From: Nemophila menziesii
Lineage: Eukaryota > Streptophyta > Magnoliopsida > Boraginales > Hydrophyllaceae
Reading direction: 5' to 3'
DNA: 64,000 nt
NCBI GenBank assembly: GCA_029959085.1
Contig: JARWIR010000005.1
Span: 35,829,350-35,893,349 of the forward strand
Positions 10,946-22,400 of the stretch are shown piece by piece (within the stretch, counting starts at the first letter, position 1; each line of letters begins with the position of its first letter). Under the pieces are notes generated by a model. That model was not told the DNA's origin. It made no database searches and saw nothing but the letters and a program-made list of their open reading frames with translations. The translations under genes were made by a program, and so were the position numbers.

Positions 10946-12120
10946 TTTACTGTTGAATTGATTAAGTAAAATTTAATTCTAAAGTTCGATGTTTACTTTT
11001 GCATAATATACTCTTAATGATGTTTTTCGAAAAATTGGCTAAGTTCTCATTTTTATTTTACTAATTAAAATACATCTATTTTCTTTAAAAAAAAGTATTA
11101 GTTTCTCACCCATGAAACATGTCAAATAAATCAAGATTAAGTATAAATATAAACTTGTTAATTAAACAAGTTTAAAAAACAAAAAATTGTTAATATTTAT
11201 GAATTATAATATATATGCCGCGCCGTTTCAACGGGTTGGGGACTATACTGTGCGTGAAGTTAGGCAGAGGCCGAAATGGAGGAGAGGTATCACATCTTGA
11301 TTCCCCATTTCTCACGACTTGGGATCGGTTAATTTCTTAGGCCATTACTTTTATGGTTTGTTATGTCCAATAAAAAAATATGATATATATTTTCTTTAAT
11401 ATTTCCAATAATTGTGTAATTAATCATTTCGTCTTAATACATTTCTTTGTTAAAATTAACTAGTTGAACTAGTTGGGTTAATTCAACTTTTCAGAGTCTT
11501 GTTATTTCTTTATACTTAAAGGGGAAGTACTGAGGGTAACATAGTTTTGATTTAACAAAAAATATGTAAGAGAAGACTTACATATTTCTGTAAGATTAGT
11601 CAAGGTGTGTGCAAGTTTCCTCGAACCATCCACATAAAATAAATAAATAAATAAATAAATAAAATAGTTGTATCCTCAATAATCCATCCAACGCGATTGT
11701 ATATGAATTCTTAAAGGAAAAGCATATAAACATATAATTTATATAACTATAAATATATTAATTTAAGACTAAGTTCAACCGTTTCTTAATTATGTTGCCA
11801 TAATTGAGAGTCAAACATCTATTCCCTATTATATATTAACCACCAAAAACAGTTTTACTCCAACGGCTTCCTTAGTTCGATTTCCCAATTTTATCAAAAA
11901 ATATATTTTAATTGTACTTTAATTATTAGTTAATTTTTTATTGTCACAAATCTATTATTTTTTATTTTTTAATTTGTTATGTAAATATTCAAAATAAAAA
12001 ATAAAATATTAATATTTAAATTATAAGCTTTAAAAAATAAAAATATTATATATTATAAACTATGTATAAAATATAAATCATGATGGTATGATTTTTTTTA
12101 ATTAAATTCAGTTATTAATT
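10946..12120. other. AT-rich spacer with one GC-richer patch
   Basis: No coding signal. One patch at about 11218-11330, beginning gccgcgccgtttcaacggg, is clearly richer in GC than its surroundings. I cannot identify it; a decayed tRNA- or rRNA-derived SINE is one possibility. The rest is AT-rich. Confidence 0.4.
11635..11664. repeat. (AAAT)n microsatellite
   Basis: About seven copies of the tetranucleotide TAAA/AAAT in a row. Confidence 0.95.
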
Positions 12121-12320
12121 TTTTGAGATAATTTCTAATTAATTACGAATCCTTAAATTTCATTCCAAAAAAAAGAAAGGAGGAAAATCCTTCCTACTTA
12201 CTCATTGTTTAAAGGTTTAATTTCCAATTAAACACTTTGTTATATTACCTTCCACTATTACTCTTAATGTCATTTTAATTTTTTTTATGTTTATTATAGA
12301 ATATTCATAATATTTCTTTA

Positions 12321-12614
12321 TTGAAAAATCCGGCCACCACAACTGACCACTACCACCACATCATACATTCTCCACTAACCACCTCCACCACCACCACCAC
12401 CACCCCCCACTATGCCCACCACTCCCACCACCATCCACCCCAACCACCCACTACCCACCACCACAACCACCCCAACACCGCTACCACCATTCCGGCCACC
12501 ACCACCATCCCCACCCCCACCTACAACCATCACCACCATTATTCTCCGCCGACCACCACCTTCGCCGATAACTACTACCGACTAGTTTTGTCACCACCAA
12601 TCACTACCAACTAA
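12321..12614 (+). repeat. CCA-rich left arm of foldback A
   Basis: Imperfect CCACCA/CCACCC repeats fill this arm. The open frame over it is low-complexity His/Pro/Thr and is not a gene. Its distal part (ATTATTCTCCGCCGACC) is the reverse complement of the right-arm GGTCGGCGGAGAATAAT. Confidence 0.85.
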
Positions 12615-12999
12615 ATCCATCACACGCGCGCGTCCGTGAATTTTTTTTAAAAAGTTCATAACTAATTAAAAAAAAAATCGTAAAAGTAAAAAAATTGGAT
12701 TTTTAGACGAGACAGATTAATATTTACGTCTATGATTTTTTTTGATTATTTTTGAATTTTTGAATTTTTTTTTAATTTCGATAATCTGTTTTATGTGTGC
12801 ATAACTCACAAAAAAAATTCTACAGGTTCCACAACATGCGCGCGTCCGTGAATTCTTTTTTATAAAAATCATAGTTTAATCCAAAAAAATCAGAAAAAAA
12901 GATAATTTTTGACGAGGCAAGTTCATATCTACATCAACGGTTTTTTTATTTTTAACTTTCGAATATTCAGTTTTATGTGTTCCTACAATACACAAAAAT

Positions 13000-14060
13000 A
13001 TATTTATGTATTAATGTAACACACAAAATCATAGAATCAATCTAAAACATTTCCCTCTATAACAAAATCAGTTTTTCTCTTTATTAGTTGCATATACCAT
13101 ATTTTTACTTGTTTTTTACTATCTTGATGTATTATCTTTTTTTCCAACCTCTTTTTGTTGTTTTGTGTGTTGATCAAATACACAAAACAGTAATTTGTGT
13201 ATTACATCAACACACAAATTATATATTCCCTTTTATTTATAAGCCTTTTTCAATTTGTGACTTTGTGTATCACATGAACACACAAACCGATCAGTTTGAC
13301 TGGAAAAGAAAAAAATGAATATGTGTGTTACTATAATACACAAATGACTATTTTGTGAATTACAGCAATTACAAGATAATAAAAAAGGGTTGTACAAAAA
13401 GTTAATACATCAAGATAGTTAAGAACGAAATCAAATATTGTATATGTGACTAATAAAGATAAAAAATGATTTTGTTAAAGAAAAGAATGCTTTAGATTGA
13501 ATTTTATAATTTTGTGTGCAAGAATACATAAATATATTTTGTGTATTGTAGAAACACATAAAATAACTGCATATACCCCATGGTTTCTCTTTATTAATTG
13601 TATATACCCTATTTTTACTTGTTTTTTACTATCTTAATGTATTATCTTTTTGTACAACCTCTTTTTGTTATTTTGTGTGTTAATCTAACACACAATACAG
13701 TTATTTGTGTATTACAGCATCACACAAAATCATGTATTTCCTTTTTAGTTATGCCATTTTTCAGTCTTTGATTTTGTGTATCACATGAACATACAAACCG
13801 ATCGGTTTGACTGGAAGAGAAAAATGAAGTTGCGTGTTGCTTTAATACACAAAATAACAAAAAAGGGTTGGACAAAAAGTTAATACATCAAGGTAGTTAA
13901 AAATGAGTACGAATTTTGTATATGTGACTTATAAAGAGGAAAAAACGATTTTGTTAAATAAGAGAATGCTTTAGATTGATTTTATAATTTTATGTGTTAT
14001 AAGAATACATAAATATATTTTTGTGTATTGTAGGAACACATAAAACTGAATATCGAAATT
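13000..14060. repeat. inverted-repeat core of foldback A
   Basis: A core unit (TTTACTTG ... TTGATGTATTATC) appears forward at about 13100-13145 and 13608-13655, and inverted at about 13393-13440 and 13877-13925. Between the units lie many short inverted pairs of the form TTTTGTGTATTAC ... AACACACAAA. The core therefore looks like a head-to-head dimer that was itself duplicated. No coding. Confidence 0.75.
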
Positions 14061-14409
14061 TAGAAAAAATAAATACAAAAAAAATCAAAAAAGTTATCTG
14101 ATGTAGGTATATACTAGCCCCGTCAAAAAATACGATTTTTTAATTTTTTAGATTTTTTTGGATTTAATTATGATTTAAAAAAAAATCACGGACGCACGCG
14201 TGTTGTGAAATTTGGAAAATCTTGTTTTGTGTAACACACAAAACGGATTATCAAAATTAAAAGTCATAAAAAATTCAAAAAATATCATAGACGTAAATAT
14301 TAATTTGTCACGCCCAAAACTGCAATTTTTTATTTTTACGATTGTTTTTAGAATTAGTTATGATTTTTTTTTTTTAAATTCACGAATGCGCGCGTGTGAT
14401 GGAATTAGT

Positions 14410-14525
14410 TCGTGGAGGTTATGGATGAAGGTGGTGGTCGGCGGAGAATAATGGCGGTGATGGTGGTTGGGGGTGGTGGGGGTGGGGGTGGTGGGGGTGG
14501 TGGGGGTGGTGGGGGTGGTGGTGAA
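14410..14525 (+). repeat. TGG-rich right arm of foldback A
   Basis: GGTGGTGGGGGTGGTGG-type repeats complement the left CCA arm. The strand is G-rich in runs of 3-5 and could form G-quadruplexes. The overlapping Gly/Val and His/Pro frames are artefacts. Confidence 0.85.
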
Positions 14526-14752
14526 AATAAATTATATAATAAATGGTAAAAATAATAAGAATCAAATAATATATATAATTAAAGTAATAATTAATAAGTT
14601 TATGGGTATTTTTGTAATTTTCCAACTTTTTGTTATTAATTGGGAATTAACTTGAAGTTTTTGAACAAAAAAAAAAGAATTAACTTGAAGTTGTAGTTAA
14701 TTGAGAATAATTTCACTCTCCGTGTAATTAATTGGGCATTGCCCCTAATTTT

Positions 14753-15470
14753 TTTTAAAAAGAAATCTTTTAAACTAATAATAAATATACTTACGATTAT
14801 AATATTAAAATTATGACAATTTGTTATCATTTTTTAAAATTCAATCGTAGTGGTCGTGATATTATTGTAATATTTCGTGAATTGAGTTATATATCATTAT
14901 TTTTTAGATTCTCATAAATTTAAATATATAATTATTACCAATTATAATTTTTTTCTTATTTATATGCTATTTTATTTATTACAAAATATTATTAATATAA
15001 AAATTATTGTTATATATAATCATGATTAATTATAATTATATTTTTTAAAGTAACTTTTATTATACAATATTATTTTTTCAATATTAAATTAACTATTAAA
15101 ATATTAAAGATAAAGAAAATAAGGAGTGGGTGTTAAATAGTTAGCTAAATGTGGCTACAACTTGTGAGGAATTGAGAACCCAATAATTAAATTTCCTATA
15201 CTTAGGAGGCTATTGGAGACTTAATTTTGTATAATTAACTCCCAATTCTAGTTAAAAAACTAAAATTGGGATGCCATTAGACTTACCCTAAGTTTATACA
15301 TATACTTCAAACCTAGACCCTAAACAGTTTCTTTGAATCTTTATTTGTGTTTGAGTTTGATTTTGAGGTTAGAAAAACAAGTTTTTACATGTAATGTTAT
15401 TTAGCCATGTTTTTTTCTTAGTCGAAAAGAAACTTCATGAATCTCAAAATATTACAATTTAACCAATTCC
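14753..15470. other. AT-rich spacer with a small hairpin
   Basis: Very AT-rich with no gene. At about 15241-15270 there is an imperfect hairpin (cccaattctagtt ... aactaaaattggg). The flanks read like a small MITE remnant, but I cannot define its ends. Confidence 0.4.
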
Positions 15471-15494
15471 AGTTTGTTTAAAGTCTAGCTTAAA

Positions 15495-15945
15495 TAGCTT
15501 AGCTAATTGGGAAGGAGGGAAAGCACTCCAAAACCAAACAATCCTCCTCGGAGTTTTTGTTAGATCTCTTAACAAAAGAGATTTCAAGCTTATACAGTGC
15601 TTTACAAAACCTAATATTCTTCACCAAAACCTTAGTTTTACTAGAAATATTATATTTAGCATTAATTTGATCAATAATTCTACTGTTATCACTCTCAATA
15701 TGAACACTTCCAGTTGGATACTTTAATGCCATCTCACAAGCAGCATAAATTCCCCTTCCTTCTGCATCTTCTATTAAGTTTGTGTTAATTTCTTTTGCAA
15801 AACCTTCAACAATGTGTCATGTAGAGTTCCTTAATACACAAGCAAAGGCAGCTTTGTTAGTTTTTAAAATAACCGAGGCATCATAGTTAATGTTAAACTT
15901 TCCCCTAGAGGAGGGGACCACTTAGATTTTCTATTCAAGTCAGCT
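15495..15945 (-). pseudogene. LINE A RNase H domain
   Basis: Minus strand. The domain opens with KWSPP and then, after a frame change near 15880, INYDASV, the first catalytic Asp. AFACVLRNS and an EDAEGRGIYAACEMALK block with the Glu follow, then VHIESDNSRIIDQI with the second Asp. The final part (KRSNKNSEED) lacks the normal N-x-x-A-D/H context. Stops interrupt it. It removes RNA from the cDNA hybrid in active elements. Confidence 0.75.
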
Positions 15946-17000
15946 ACACTAATATTCATCAGAGAATCGTCTTTAGAAAACCTATTCATATTTGCACTGA
16001 TCAGGCCACTAGCTCTATCAATACAACGGTTACAGTCATAATGATTCTCAAAATTAGCCTCAGTAGTATTAGAATTTGCTCTAGCATACTCATCATAGGC
16101 TATGATTTTTTTTTGTATTGTAATGAGAGGGTCAGGGACTACTCCTTTAAAGAGAAATTCATTTCTTCCTTTCCAAATAAACCAAACTATAAAGAGTGAT
16201 ATTTCGTCCAAATCTAGTATAACATCTGCTCTTTCAATAGAACATAACCTTATAAAAGAAATTCATTTCTGAAAGCTACAAGATGGTTCAATAATATAAT
16301 TAAAGGACAAGGGACTACCCAACCAAACTGCCCTTGCCCAAGAGCATTGAAAAATCAAATGTTCAATAGATTCATCTTGTTCACCACATAATTCACACAA
16401 AGGAGATTGTATAGATCTCCTTGTATATCTATTTTCATTTGTAGCAATGCCATTCTCACAACATTTCCAAATAAAGTTTTTTATTTTTGGCATAACTTTT
16501 AATTTCCAATCCTTAACTTCCAGTTTGAAAGAGTTACTGCCCTTCCTCATATTATTTTTTGGGTCATGAATTTGTTGATCCCTCCAAAGCTTATTATAAC
16601 AGTCCTTCACGGTTACATCTCCACTTATTAAACAAGTCCAATATGGTGTGTCAGTACAGTAAAAAGAAGGAACATGTAACTTGCATATGGTTGCTACAAC
16701 TTCATCATCAAATAATTCATTTAGCAGATTCTCATTCCAACCCATCTTAAGAGGTAATATCAAATCAGATACAAACTCTACTAAACAACCTTCAGGTTTG
16801 ACAATTTGTTTATCAATAGGGATCCACTTGTCATCCCAGATGTTAATATTCTTACCATTCCTAATAGACCAAAAGAATTTATTTTTAAAACAATTTCTCC
16901 CTTTGATCAAACTTTTCCAACTCCAAGAGCAGTCGGAGTTCAAGGAGGCATTAAAAAAATTTGAGTTTGGAAAATATTTTCCTTTAAAAACTTTATAGAG
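15946..17000 (-). pseudogene. LINE A connector and zf-RVT domain
   Basis: A 226-residue frame (16263-16943) starts with SWSWKSLIKGRN and WSIRNGKNINIWDDKW, the G-x-G-x-x-I-x-I-W-x-D-x-W block that follows RT. It continues with VMPKIKNFIWKCCENGIATN and ends in SPLCELCGEQDESIEHLIFQC, the C-x-x-C ... H-x-x-x-x-C zinc-binding part of zf-RVT. A second frame (15864-16211) carries FIVWFIWKGRNEFLF, the W-x-x-W-x-x-R-N block before RNase H. Confidence 0.85.
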
Positions 17001-17019
17001 CAGAGACTCTTCATTTTTA

Positions 17020-18740
17020 GAAAATTTCCATACATTTGAAGCTAATAGAGCTAAATTTTGAGTATGGAAATCCTTATAACCTAATCCTTAATCATCTTTA
17101 GAGGTCATCAAGGTCTGCCATTTAACCCAGTGACATCTAGATTCTCCCTCAGTATTCAAATAGAAATTTGAAACTAATGAAGTTAAATGAGATGTAAGTT
17201 TTTTTGGTATAAAAAACACTGACATAATAAAGTTTGGAATAGAACCAATAATAGCTTTGATAAGAATTTCTTTACCACTTTTTGATAGCATTCAAAAAAA
17301 AAAAAAAAAGATAGCATTCTAGTATCCCAGCTATCCCTTATTTTTCAAAATCATCTCAGTCAACCACTCTAAAGATTTAACTTTAGAAATTCCCCAAGAA
17401 TATGGGATGCCAAGATACGTACCCAAGTCATGTTGCTTATTCATTCTGAGAATTGAGCTGACTTTGTTTTTTACCTCAAGGGGGGGGGGTATTTTTACTA
17501 AATAATACTCCACTTTTATTAAGATTGATTTTCTGACCTGAAGCAAAGCAATACCAATTCAGAGTAGTTATAAAAATTTCAATATTATACTCATCTGCCT
17601 CAAGAAAAAAGAGGCTATCATTAGCAAACAGTAAATGAGTTATCATAGGGGCTTTCCTAGCAATCTTAATGCCTTTAAGTAAACCAATTCGAACATAATA
17701 TTCAATCAGAGATGAGAGAGCCTGTGTTACCAGACAAAATAAATAAGGAGATAATGGATCTCCCTGTCTAATCCTTTTTTTGGGGATTATCAAATATCAA
17801 AAAGTTCTCTATTAATTTTAATTTTGTAAGAAACTGCTGAAATGCAGTTGCCAATCCAATTAATCCGTTTTTCATGAAATCCCATAAATTTCTGTAAATC
17901 AAGTCGGAAATCCCACTCAATATTTTCATAAGCTTTAGTCATATCAGCTTTAACGACTAGACAAAACTTATGTGAGATTCTTTTATTCTTGAGGTAGTGA
18001 CTAACCTCCTGAGCAATCAATATATTTTCAAAAATAGATCTACCTGGTATGAAAGCAGTTTGGGTTTCTGAGACAATATCTCCCATCCATGATTGTAATC
18101 TATTGGATAAAAGCTTAGAGATGATTTTATATATGAATATGCGCAGCGAATAGGTCTGAAAGAAGCAACCATTTCAGGGTTGGTGCACTTGGGTATAAGC
18201 GCAATAATTGTACAACTAATCTCTTTTAATGAAGTGTTGTTCATCATAAAGTCCTCAACAAGATCAAGAAGATCTAATTTTATTTCCTCCCAAAATTTCT
18301 TGAAGAAGAATCTTTCAAATCCATCAGATCCTAACGATTTGTTACTTTTCAAAGACCAAACAGCATTTTTAATCTCTTCAAGTGTTATTTGAGTTATCAG
18401 CTTTTCATTCATTAAATTTGTGACTACTTTCTTGACCTACGTTTAATAGAATCATAATGCTTTTTCCAATTTGTTTTAAAAACATTATTATAACAAGTCT
18501 TTATTTCATGGATAATATCATCCTTTTTATATACCTATTCTTTATTTTCATTTTTAATATGAAAAATACGGTTTATAGTTCTTTTTGTCTTTGTAATTGC
18601 GTGATAATATTTTATATTCTTATCATCTAACTTAAACCATATATTTTTAAATCTCAAAGCCCAACACATCTTATTCTTTTTCCATAGTTCAGCCATGTTT
18701 AACTCAACTAAGATTATGTATATACTACTATATAGCATCT
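17020..18740 (-). pseudogene. LINE A reverse transcriptase
   Basis: Frames at 18535-18738, 18017-18412, 17790-18086, 17476-17793, 17331-17546 and 17088-17291 read as one RT broken by frameshifts. Motifs seen: WLKLDDKN-type linker (FKLDDKNIKYYHA), NKSLGSDGF (compare K-x-P-G-x-D-G), IPKCTNPEMVASFRPI, a PGRSI-x-x-N-I-L-I-A-Q-E block, KADMTKAYENIEW (motif A, Asp present), RQGDPLSPYLF, and LLFANDSLFF. The last should be F-A-D-D, so one of the two catalytic Asp residues is Asn. A run of ten G near 17485 (TACCTCAAGG context) is one likely frameshift. Confidence 0.85.
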
Positions 18741-18765
18741 TTTCTTCTTTTTCCTTTTTTTTTCA

Positions 18766-19042
18766 TCTTTTCTTCCTACGTACTCAATTATTGAAATAAA
18801 AATTTATGATCGTTCTTTTGAATGTGGTCCACGAACATGTTTCAAGTAAATAAATTAAATTCCTTTGTAGATGCTTTCAAGAAAATTATGTTTGTCATTC
18901 TCAATACTTTGGACTTTGGAGGGTGACACGTTATGCCTTCTTGTTTTTTTTGTCGTTTTTTTTTTTTTTCGGATGCCTTCTTGTTTTCTACCTTTTTTAA
19001 TTTTCCAAACCTTACTTCTTTCAAATAAACATTATTACAAAA
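18766..19042. other. junction between two LINEs, T-rich
   Basis: This short interval separates the truncated 5-prime end of LINE A from the 3-prime end of LINE B. It holds a T-rich run and a short direct repeat, gatgccttcttgtttt, at about 18928 and 18971. No gene. Confidence 0.6.
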
Positions 19043-19621
19043 TCAACCTATTTCCAAAGAAACTGTTTCATCCTTAATTATCTTAACTAACCTATTCGGA
19101 TACGTGTCTAAACACGAGCCTAGCATGTTGACACATAACTTATGCTTGGCTACCCCGTTGACTAGCTTATTCCTACTACAATTAGCCCATCGAAAAATAA
19201 TATTACAATTATCAGAAACTAGATAAATACTCTTAATAATATTACAAATAATAGGTGAATTAATTGGCAACCTATTTTCTAAGGGAAGCATAACTAGGAA
19301 ACAATCGCTCTCGATGATTACACGTTGAGGAGTAATATCACGAGCTAAAAGACAAGCTTTGAGAATCCCCAATACTTCTGCTTCCTTTGAACTTTCAGCT
19401 GCAATATCCCATGCTTTGCAATCGACAATCCTACCTGTAGAATCCCTAGAGACACAAAAAATAGCACACTTATTAATTCCAACTGCTGCATCGCAATTTA
19501 TTTTAATAAAATTACTAGGTGGATGAATCCATTTCATACAACTCTTACTAGTATTCTCATTTCTTACCCTCTCGTTACTGTTGTTAATAACCTCCTCGGA
19601 AGCTGTGTTATCTAGCTCCAT
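19043..19621 (-). pseudogene. LINE B RNase H domain, open for 192 codons
   Basis: An unbroken minus-strand frame. After about 28 residues comes KWIHPPSNFIKINCDAAVG (first catalytic Asp), then CVSRDSTGRIVDCKA, SSKEAEVLGILKAC (Glu) and RVIIESDCFLV (second Asp). The end, WANCSRNKLVNGVAKHKL, lacks the usual Asp/His after the N-x-x-A position. The frame is intact, but upstream ORF2 is broken and no independent start context is evident, so I treat it as part of a dead element. Confidence 0.8.
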
Positions 19622-19631
19622 AATATTCTTA

Positions 19632-19633
<2 letters not shown>

Positions 19634-19696
<63 letters not shown>

Positions 19697-19700
19697 GTTG
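19634..19700. repeat. (TTA)n microsatellite in LINE B
   Basis: About 20 TTA/ATT triplets followed by GTT repeats, lying between RNase H and zf-RVT. On the coding strand it would read as poly-Asn (AAT/AAC), so it is probably an in-frame expansion inside ORF2. Confidence 0.95.
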
Positions 19701-19762
19701 TTGTTATTATCCTTCAGTGAATTCCTTACATCATTAGGATAATTAATATTTTGATATTCTTC

Positions 19763-20330
19763 CTATTCCTTTCTCGTATTTTGTAATATTCTCATAGGGT
19801 CAATGCTACTGTTTTTATACTTATAAGTGCATCTTTCCTTCCAAATATACCAAAGAATTGTACATACTTGTTCCATCATAAACTTGTTATTAGGTTTAGA
19901 TTCCTTCCCTTTTTTAGCTAAACTTTCCATCCACAAGTCCACTTTAGAAGTGGATTGTTTGCAAGTTAACAAATTAAAGGGAGAAGCAAACCAAATAGCT
20001 CTTACCCAATCGCAATTTAGTAACATATGCTTTGTATTTTTCAGTTTCTCTATTACATAAATCACAAATAGGACTTTTAATAACTTTCCTTTTATACACA
20101 TTATCATTGGTAGGAAGAAGATTCCTAATCATTTTCCACATAAAACTTTTTATCTTAGGAGTCACCTTAAGATTCCAAACCAATTTCCATACTGTAGAGT
20201 CTACAATATGGGAAGAAGTAGCTTGATTCTTACTATTCTTTTCTCCATTTGTTTTTTTATTTTTTAAGATTTGGTAACATTTCTTAACTGAGAATAGCCC
20301 TTACTTATCATGAATCCAATAAGGAATGTC
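19763..20330 (-). pseudogene. LINE B zf-RVT and pre-RNase H region
   Basis: Minus-strand frames: MVWNLKVTPKIKSFMWKM ... LLPTNDNVYKRKV ... SPICDLCNRETE (zf-RVT start, C-x-x-C) at 19974-20183; then HMLLNCDWVRAIWFASPFN and TILWYIWKERC at 19763-20107. The two frames overlap with an offset, so a frameshift lies within the zinc-binding part. Confidence 0.8.
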
Positions 20331-21740
20331 TCTTCCTCGTGAAAGAGGTATGAAGGTTTTGAGAATAGAGGCAACCACCTCTTCAGTATAAGAACTTTTT
20401 ACTAATTCAATAAAACACCTTTTTTCATTATTGATAATAAGATCATTTACTTTTTCTATATCATCTCTGTTAGGTTTAATAATTTCACCATAATTATTGA
20501 TCTATTTATCAAAATGAATATTTATAGTGTATCCATTTCCAATTTTCCATCTAATATCTTCTTTTATAATATTTCTACCACTGATGAGGCTCCTCCAGCC
20601 CCAGGAATGTTTACTTCCCAAGTTAGCTTCCATAAAAGTTTTAAGAGGGAAATACCTTCCTTTCAACACCTTATATAATAAAGAATTGTTGTTGTTACAA
20701 ATGTTCCATGCCTGTTTACTTAACATGGCTAAATGCATAAGATATAAGTCTCTAAACCCCATACCACCATGACTTTTACTTTTTGTTATTGATTCCCAAC
20801 TACCCCATTGCACCTTATTATTACCATTACTACCCCACCAAAAATTTGCAATTTGAGAGGAGATCAAGTCACAAATTCTTTTAGGAATAATATAAGAGGA
20901 CATAAAGTAGTTAGGCATACTTTGTAGAACAGATTTAATCAATACTTCTTTACCTGCGAGAGTAAGATATAAATTTTTCCAGTTCTTTATTCTTTTTAAA
21001 GTTCTTTCTACTAGTAAGTTCAGGTCTTTAACCTTTGATCTACCCCATTATGTTGGTAAACCCAAGTAATTGCCAAGATTATTAGTAATAGGCATATTAA
21101 GTTTTCTAGCCAACGTTTTTTGTACAAAATCTGGAGTATTTGGGCTAAATTTAACTCCACACTTGTTCAAATTAAGTTTCATACCCGTTGCATAACTGTA
21201 TTTATTAATAACATCGTTAAAACCTTCTATTTCTTCCGCATTATCTTTCATAAAGAAAATACTATCAACAGCAAATAGTAGGTAGGTTACTGTAGGGGAC
21301 ATTCTCGCAATTTTTATACCATTCATAATTTTATTCTCTTTTTTACCAGATATGAGAATAGAAAGCATTTGGGTCACCATACAAAAAAGGAAGGGCGATA
21401 AGGGATCTCCTTGTCTCAAACCTTTTTGTGGCTTCTCAATTTTTATAGGAGAGCCATTCAATAAATAAGAATAAGTGACAGATGTTACAGATCTCATAAT
21501 CTTATTAATCCAACTTTCGCTAAATCCCATTCTATACATCATTTCTTCCAAAAAGTCTCATTCCACATTTTCATAAGCTTTTTGGATACCTTTTTTATAG
21601 TTAAGTAATGAGTTTTTGTTTTCCTTTGATCTTCAATATAAGTAATAATTTCATGCGCAACCATTGTGTTGCCTTGAATATGCCTTCCTGAGATAAAAGC
21701 CGATTGATTTTCATCTATAATAGCGTTCATCACCGGCCTT
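20331..21740 (-). pseudogene. LINE B reverse transcriptase
   Basis: Minus-strand frames at 21539-21733 (IDENQSAFISGRHIQGN, then degraded motif A), 21048-21551 and 20502-20942. The middle frame shows GFSESWINKIMRSVTSV, KGLRQGDPLSPFLFCMVTQ and LLFAVDSIFF, in which the expected F-A-D-D is F-A-V-D. The third shows MIKSVLQSMPNYFMSSYIIP and NFWWGSNGNNKVQW, then FRDLYLMHLAMLSKQAWNI and WRSLISGRNIIKED. This is a classic LINE layout with a catalytic substitution. Confidence 0.85.
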
Positions 21741-22049
21741 CTTTTTTTCCACTCATGTAAATGTTATGGAGTCATAAATATTCTTTCCATTTCACAAAAA
21801 TGATTTACTTAACTTTTTATATATATTAAAAAATATAATAATTATATTCATCTTTAAAAAAATTCCTTAAATTTTATTCCAAAAAAATAAAAATAACTAC
21901 TATTTACTTATTAATTAAAGACTTAATTTTCAATAAAGCATTTTAACATATTTACTTATTGTCATTTTAATTTTTTTAGTTTTATTAAATAATATTCGTA
22001 ATATATAATTTATTTATTTTATTTTATTTTATTTTTATTCTAAAATCTG

Positions 22050-22400
22050 ACCACCATTACTAACCACCACCACCACCCCACGACCTCATGCATTTACCAC
22101 CGACTATCACCACCACCTCATACGTTTATCACCGCCCACAACCACCACCACCTTATGCATCCACCACCACAATCACCATCACCACCACAACCACCACCAC
22201 CACCACGTCATGCATCCACCACTACAACAACCACATGCATTCGTCACTACCACTACCTCATTCATCCACCACCACCTCATGCATCCACCACCTCCACAAC
22301 CACATGCATCCACCACCACCACCATCTTCATTATTTTCCGCTGACCACATCCACCTTCGTCCATAACCACCACCGATGTCACCACCAATCACCACTAACT
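22050..22400 (+). repeat. CCA-rich left arm of foldback B
   Basis: Imperfect CCACCA/CATGCATCCACCACC repeats. The open frames over this tract (22088-22366, 22155-22454) are low-complexity artefacts. Its end, CTTCGTCCATAACCACC, pairs with GGTGGTTATGGGTGAAG of the right arm. Confidence 0.85.

Larger units (their letters stand above)
12121..14752. mobile_element. foldback element A
   Basis: A 2.6-kb inverted-repeat structure. From the outside in: an AT-rich end (left AATTAATTACGAATCC, right CTCCGTGTAATTAATTGG); a CCA-rich arm at 12340-12615 matched by a TGG-rich arm at 14410-14525; a CACGCGCGCGTCCGTGAA module at 12621-12640 matched at 14380-14400; an ATTAATATTTACGTCTATGA block (12717-12736 and 14284-14310); an inner GCGCGC module (12838 and 14190) with a GTTCATATCTACATCA-type block; and a core of short TTTTGTGT/ACACAAAA inverted repeats. 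No transposase-like frame exists. Borders are estimated from homology with copy B. Confidence 0.75.
15471..18765 (-). mobile_element. 5-prime truncated LINE A
   Basis: Minus-strand L1-type ORF2 remnant in which RT, connector, zf-RVT and RNase H follow in order from 18740 down to 15495. The endonuclease and ORF1 are absent, so it is 5-prime truncated near 18765, as is usual for LINEs. Frames are longer than in LINE P (up to 226 residues), so it is younger, but it is still inactivated by stops, frameshifts and a changed catalytic motif. Confidence 0.85.
19043..21770 (-). mobile_element. 5-prime truncated LINE B
   Basis: A second minus-strand L1-type ORF2 remnant in the same orientation as LINE A: RT (20502-21740), connector and zf-RVT (19763-20330), RNase H (19043-19621). 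It is related to A but a different subfamily, since the residues around shared motifs differ. Its 5-prime side is cut near 21770, next to foldback B. Confidence 0.85.

Noticed and set aside
11218..11330. Possible tRNA or rRNA fragment in a GC-richer patch
   Set aside because: I could not draw a cloverleaf or match a conserved rRNA segment; kept only as an unexplained patch.
12321..12614. 97-codon His/Pro/Thr-rich frame
   Set aside because: Low-complexity translation of the CCA-rich foldback arm; the same kind of frame appears in every CCA/TGG tract on either strand.
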